From: G963422745 sp963422745
GTDB taxonomy: Bacteria; Actinomycetota; Acidimicrobiia; Acidimicrobiales; Aldehydirespiratoraceae
Assembly (NCBI GenBank): GCA_963422745.1
Contig: OY730477.1
Span: 3,162,001-3,226,000 of the forward strand
DNA: 64,000 nucleotides
Direction of reading: 5' to 3'
The notes beneath the pieces are model-generated. The model had not been told where the DNA came from, ran no database searches, and was given only the letters and a program-made list of their open reading frames with translations. Shown here in pieces: positions 62,630 through 64,000 of this stretch. The stretch's first letter is position 1; every line of letters begins with the position of its first letter. A program made the translations under genes and the position numbers.

Positions 62630-62690
62630 CAGCGTCGCATCATGTGGATAGAACCCGCTCAGTTAGAAGCCTGGTTCAGCGTCGCATCGT
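62630..62690. repeat. Short duplication of the leuA 3' end
   Basis: TCAGCGTCGCATC, the antisense of the last leuA codons and stop, occurs at the true end (62676) and again 46 bases downstream at 62630. It is a small example of the gene-end duplications seen across the window. Confidence 0.7.
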
Positions 62691-64000
62691 GTTGACGGCA
62701 GAAACGATGGCACGGAGGCTGGCAGAAACGATCGAGTCGTGCACACCGACCCCCCAGATCGTGTCTCGCGCACCGTTGTCGACCTCCACGTAGGCCACAG
62801 CGGTGGCATCAGAGCCCACACCCATCGTGTGTTCGCTGTAGTCAACGATCTTGCCTTCGAACAGGCCGACGGTGCAAAGGGCGCGTATGAACGCATCGAT
62901 TGGACCGTTGCCCTCGCCAGTGACCATCATCTCGGATCCCTGCGCGATCAACTTCGCCTCCAACGTGGTGGTGCCGGTCTCGAGGGTGTCGCTTGAAGAG
63001 CGATGCCCGACCAGGGTGACCTGAGAATTCGGTGGCTCGATATAGCGGGACACGAACCGGCGGTGGATCTCATATGAGGTGATCTCGGTGCCGGTGTCCT
63101 CGGTCACTGCCTGGATTGCCTTGGAAAAATCGATCTGCAATGCCCGCGGCAGGTCGAAGCCATACTCGTGCAGCAACACGTAGGACACGCCACCTTTGCC
63201 CGATTGGCTGTTGACCCGGATGACGGCCTCGTAACTGCGACCGAGATGGCGGGGGTCGATCGGCAGGTAGGGCACGTCCCACACGTCGTATTCGCCCTCA
63301 AGCGGTTCGCCGGGTGCCACGTCGTAGATGTCGGCCATGCCCTTTTTGATGGCGTCTTGATGGCTACCAGAGAAAGCCGTGTACACCAAGTCGCCCACAT
63401 AGGGATGACGTTCATGCACAGTCATCTTGTTTGAGAACTCGTACACACGTCTGGCCTCGGAGATGTCACCCAGGTCAAGGCCCGGATCGACGCCCTGGGT
63501 CAACAAATTGAGCGCGATCGTGACCACATCCACGTTACCGGTGCGTTCACCGTTGCCGAAGAGAGTGCCTTCAACCCGATCAGCGCCAGCCATGATCCCG
63601 AGTTCGGCGGCGGCCACAGCGGTGCCGCGGTCGTTGTGGGGATGCAGCGACAAGATGACGCAGTCGCGATCACGGATGTCTCGACCGAAGCGTTCAATCA
63701 TGTCTGCGTACAAGTTCGGTGTCGACATCTCCACCGTCGCTGGCAGGTTCAGGATCAGCCGGTCCTCGGGCGTAGGTTCGAATACATCCATCACCGCCTC
63801 GCACACCTTTACAGAAAAGTCGGGTTCGGTGCCGGTGTAGGACTCCGGTGAGTACTCAAAGCGAATGGTTGAGGGGTTATCGGCTTGGGCGCGAAGATCG
63901 CGGCACAGTTCCGCACCGGTAACGGCGATATCGATGATCCCGGCTCGGTTGGTGCGAAACACAACCCGCCGCTGGGTGACCGAGGTCGAGTTGTAGAGAT
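62676..64000 (-). CDS. leuA: 2-isopropylmalate synthase, C-terminal part (5' end outside window)
   Basis: The frame continues past the window edge (LYNSTSVTQRRVVFRTN). Visible: HMGL-like barrel with RFEYSPESYTGTEPDF, catalytic-domain HPHNDRGTAVAAAELG and GNGERTGNVD, the linker GKGGVSYVLLHEYG, and the C-terminal leucine-binding regulatory domain (GEGNGPIDAFIRAL, DATAVAYVEV). It condenses acetyl-CoA with 2-oxoisovalerate in leucine synthesis. The domain order matches the long actinobacterial form. Confidence 0.95.
   Translation of the reverse strand, partial: LYNSTSVTQRRVVFRTNRAGIIDIAVTGAELCRDLRAQADNPSTIRFEYSPESYTGTEPDFSVKVCEAVMDVFEPTPEDRLILNLPATVEMSTPNLYADMIERFGRDIRDRDCVILSLHPHNDRGTAVAAAELGIMAGADRVEGTLFGNGERTGNVDVVTIALNLLTQGVDPGLDLGDISEARRVYEFSNKMTVHERHPYVGDLVYTAFSGSHQDAIKKGMADIYDVAPGEPLEGEYDVWDVPYLPIDPRHLGRSYEAVIRVNSQSGKGGVSYVLLHEYGFDLPRALQIDFSKAIQAVTEDTGTEITSYEIHRRFVSRYIEPPNSQVTLVGHRSSSDTLETGTTTLEAKLIAQGSEMMVTGEGNGPIDAFIRALCTVGLFEGKIVDYSEHTMGVGSDATAVAYVEVDNGARDTIWGVGVHDSIVSASLRAIVSAVNTMRR

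Overview
The window reads as a chromosomal segment of a moderately high-GC actinobacterium. Supporting traits are many GTG/TTG starts, stop-start overlaps (ATGA, GTGA, TTGA), two LLM-type F420/flavin oxidoreductases, a long-form LeuA, HelD, PAC2 and DtxR family proteins. Uncultivated Acidimicrobiia or a relative is my guess; nothing in the sequence fixes the taxon. I recognise no tRNA, rRNA, IS element, phage or CRISPR array.

Layout. 1-646: the 3' end of a CobW-type GTPase gene. 790-7981: an operon for a Dpp/Opp-type peptide importer (binding lipoprotein, two permeases, two ATPases) plus a YtcJ-like amidohydrolase, nearly every junction overlapping. 8080-30203: an unusual array of twelve paralogous minus-strand genes for secreted proteins made only of a signal peptide and fibronectin type III (FN3) repeats. 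Between them on the plus strand lie one intact DtxR/MntR-type metalloregulator (11108-11818) and about eleven eroded copies of it. 30798-34702: an FbpABC-type iron(III) importer on the minus strand. Short fossils of the 3' end of fbpB occur at the array junctions. The array is therefore best explained as repeated tandem amplification of an ancestral FN3(-)/dtxR(+)/fbpB(-) locus, followed by decay of most dtxR copies and of about five FN3 copies.

34883-40940: HelD-like helicase, patatin-like lipase, and heme genes hemE and hemY. 41092-46697: class III cyclase-like protein, an apolipoprotein N-acyltransferase with Ser at the catalytic Cys position, then a glycosyltransferase / methyltransferase / alpha-toroid cassette. 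46746-47933: methyltransferase and GtrA-like membrane protein. 48386-52290: TesB thioesterase, PQQ-type sugar dehydrogenase lipoprotein, GNAT acetyltransferase, PAC2 protein. 52302-59957, minus strand: alpha/beta hydrolase, NUDIX, DUF3048 lipoprotein, a small coupled hypothetical gene, inositol-phosphatase-family enzyme, SDR, methyltransferase, SufR-like regulator, LLM oxidoreductase. 60101-64000: coiled-coil M15 peptidoglycan hydrolase, a second LLM oxidoreductase and the 3' part of leuA.

A theme running through the window is tandem microduplication at gene ends. Short direct repeats contain the start or stop codon of the neighbouring gene (FN3 genes, hemE/hemY, the cyclase, lnt, leuA). The FN3/dtxR/fbp array appears to be the large-scale form of the same duplication-prone behaviour. 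Iron is a second theme: DtxR, FbpABC, heme synthesis and a SufR-like Fe-S sensor all occur here, which makes metal control of the FN3 proteins the most testable hypothesis.
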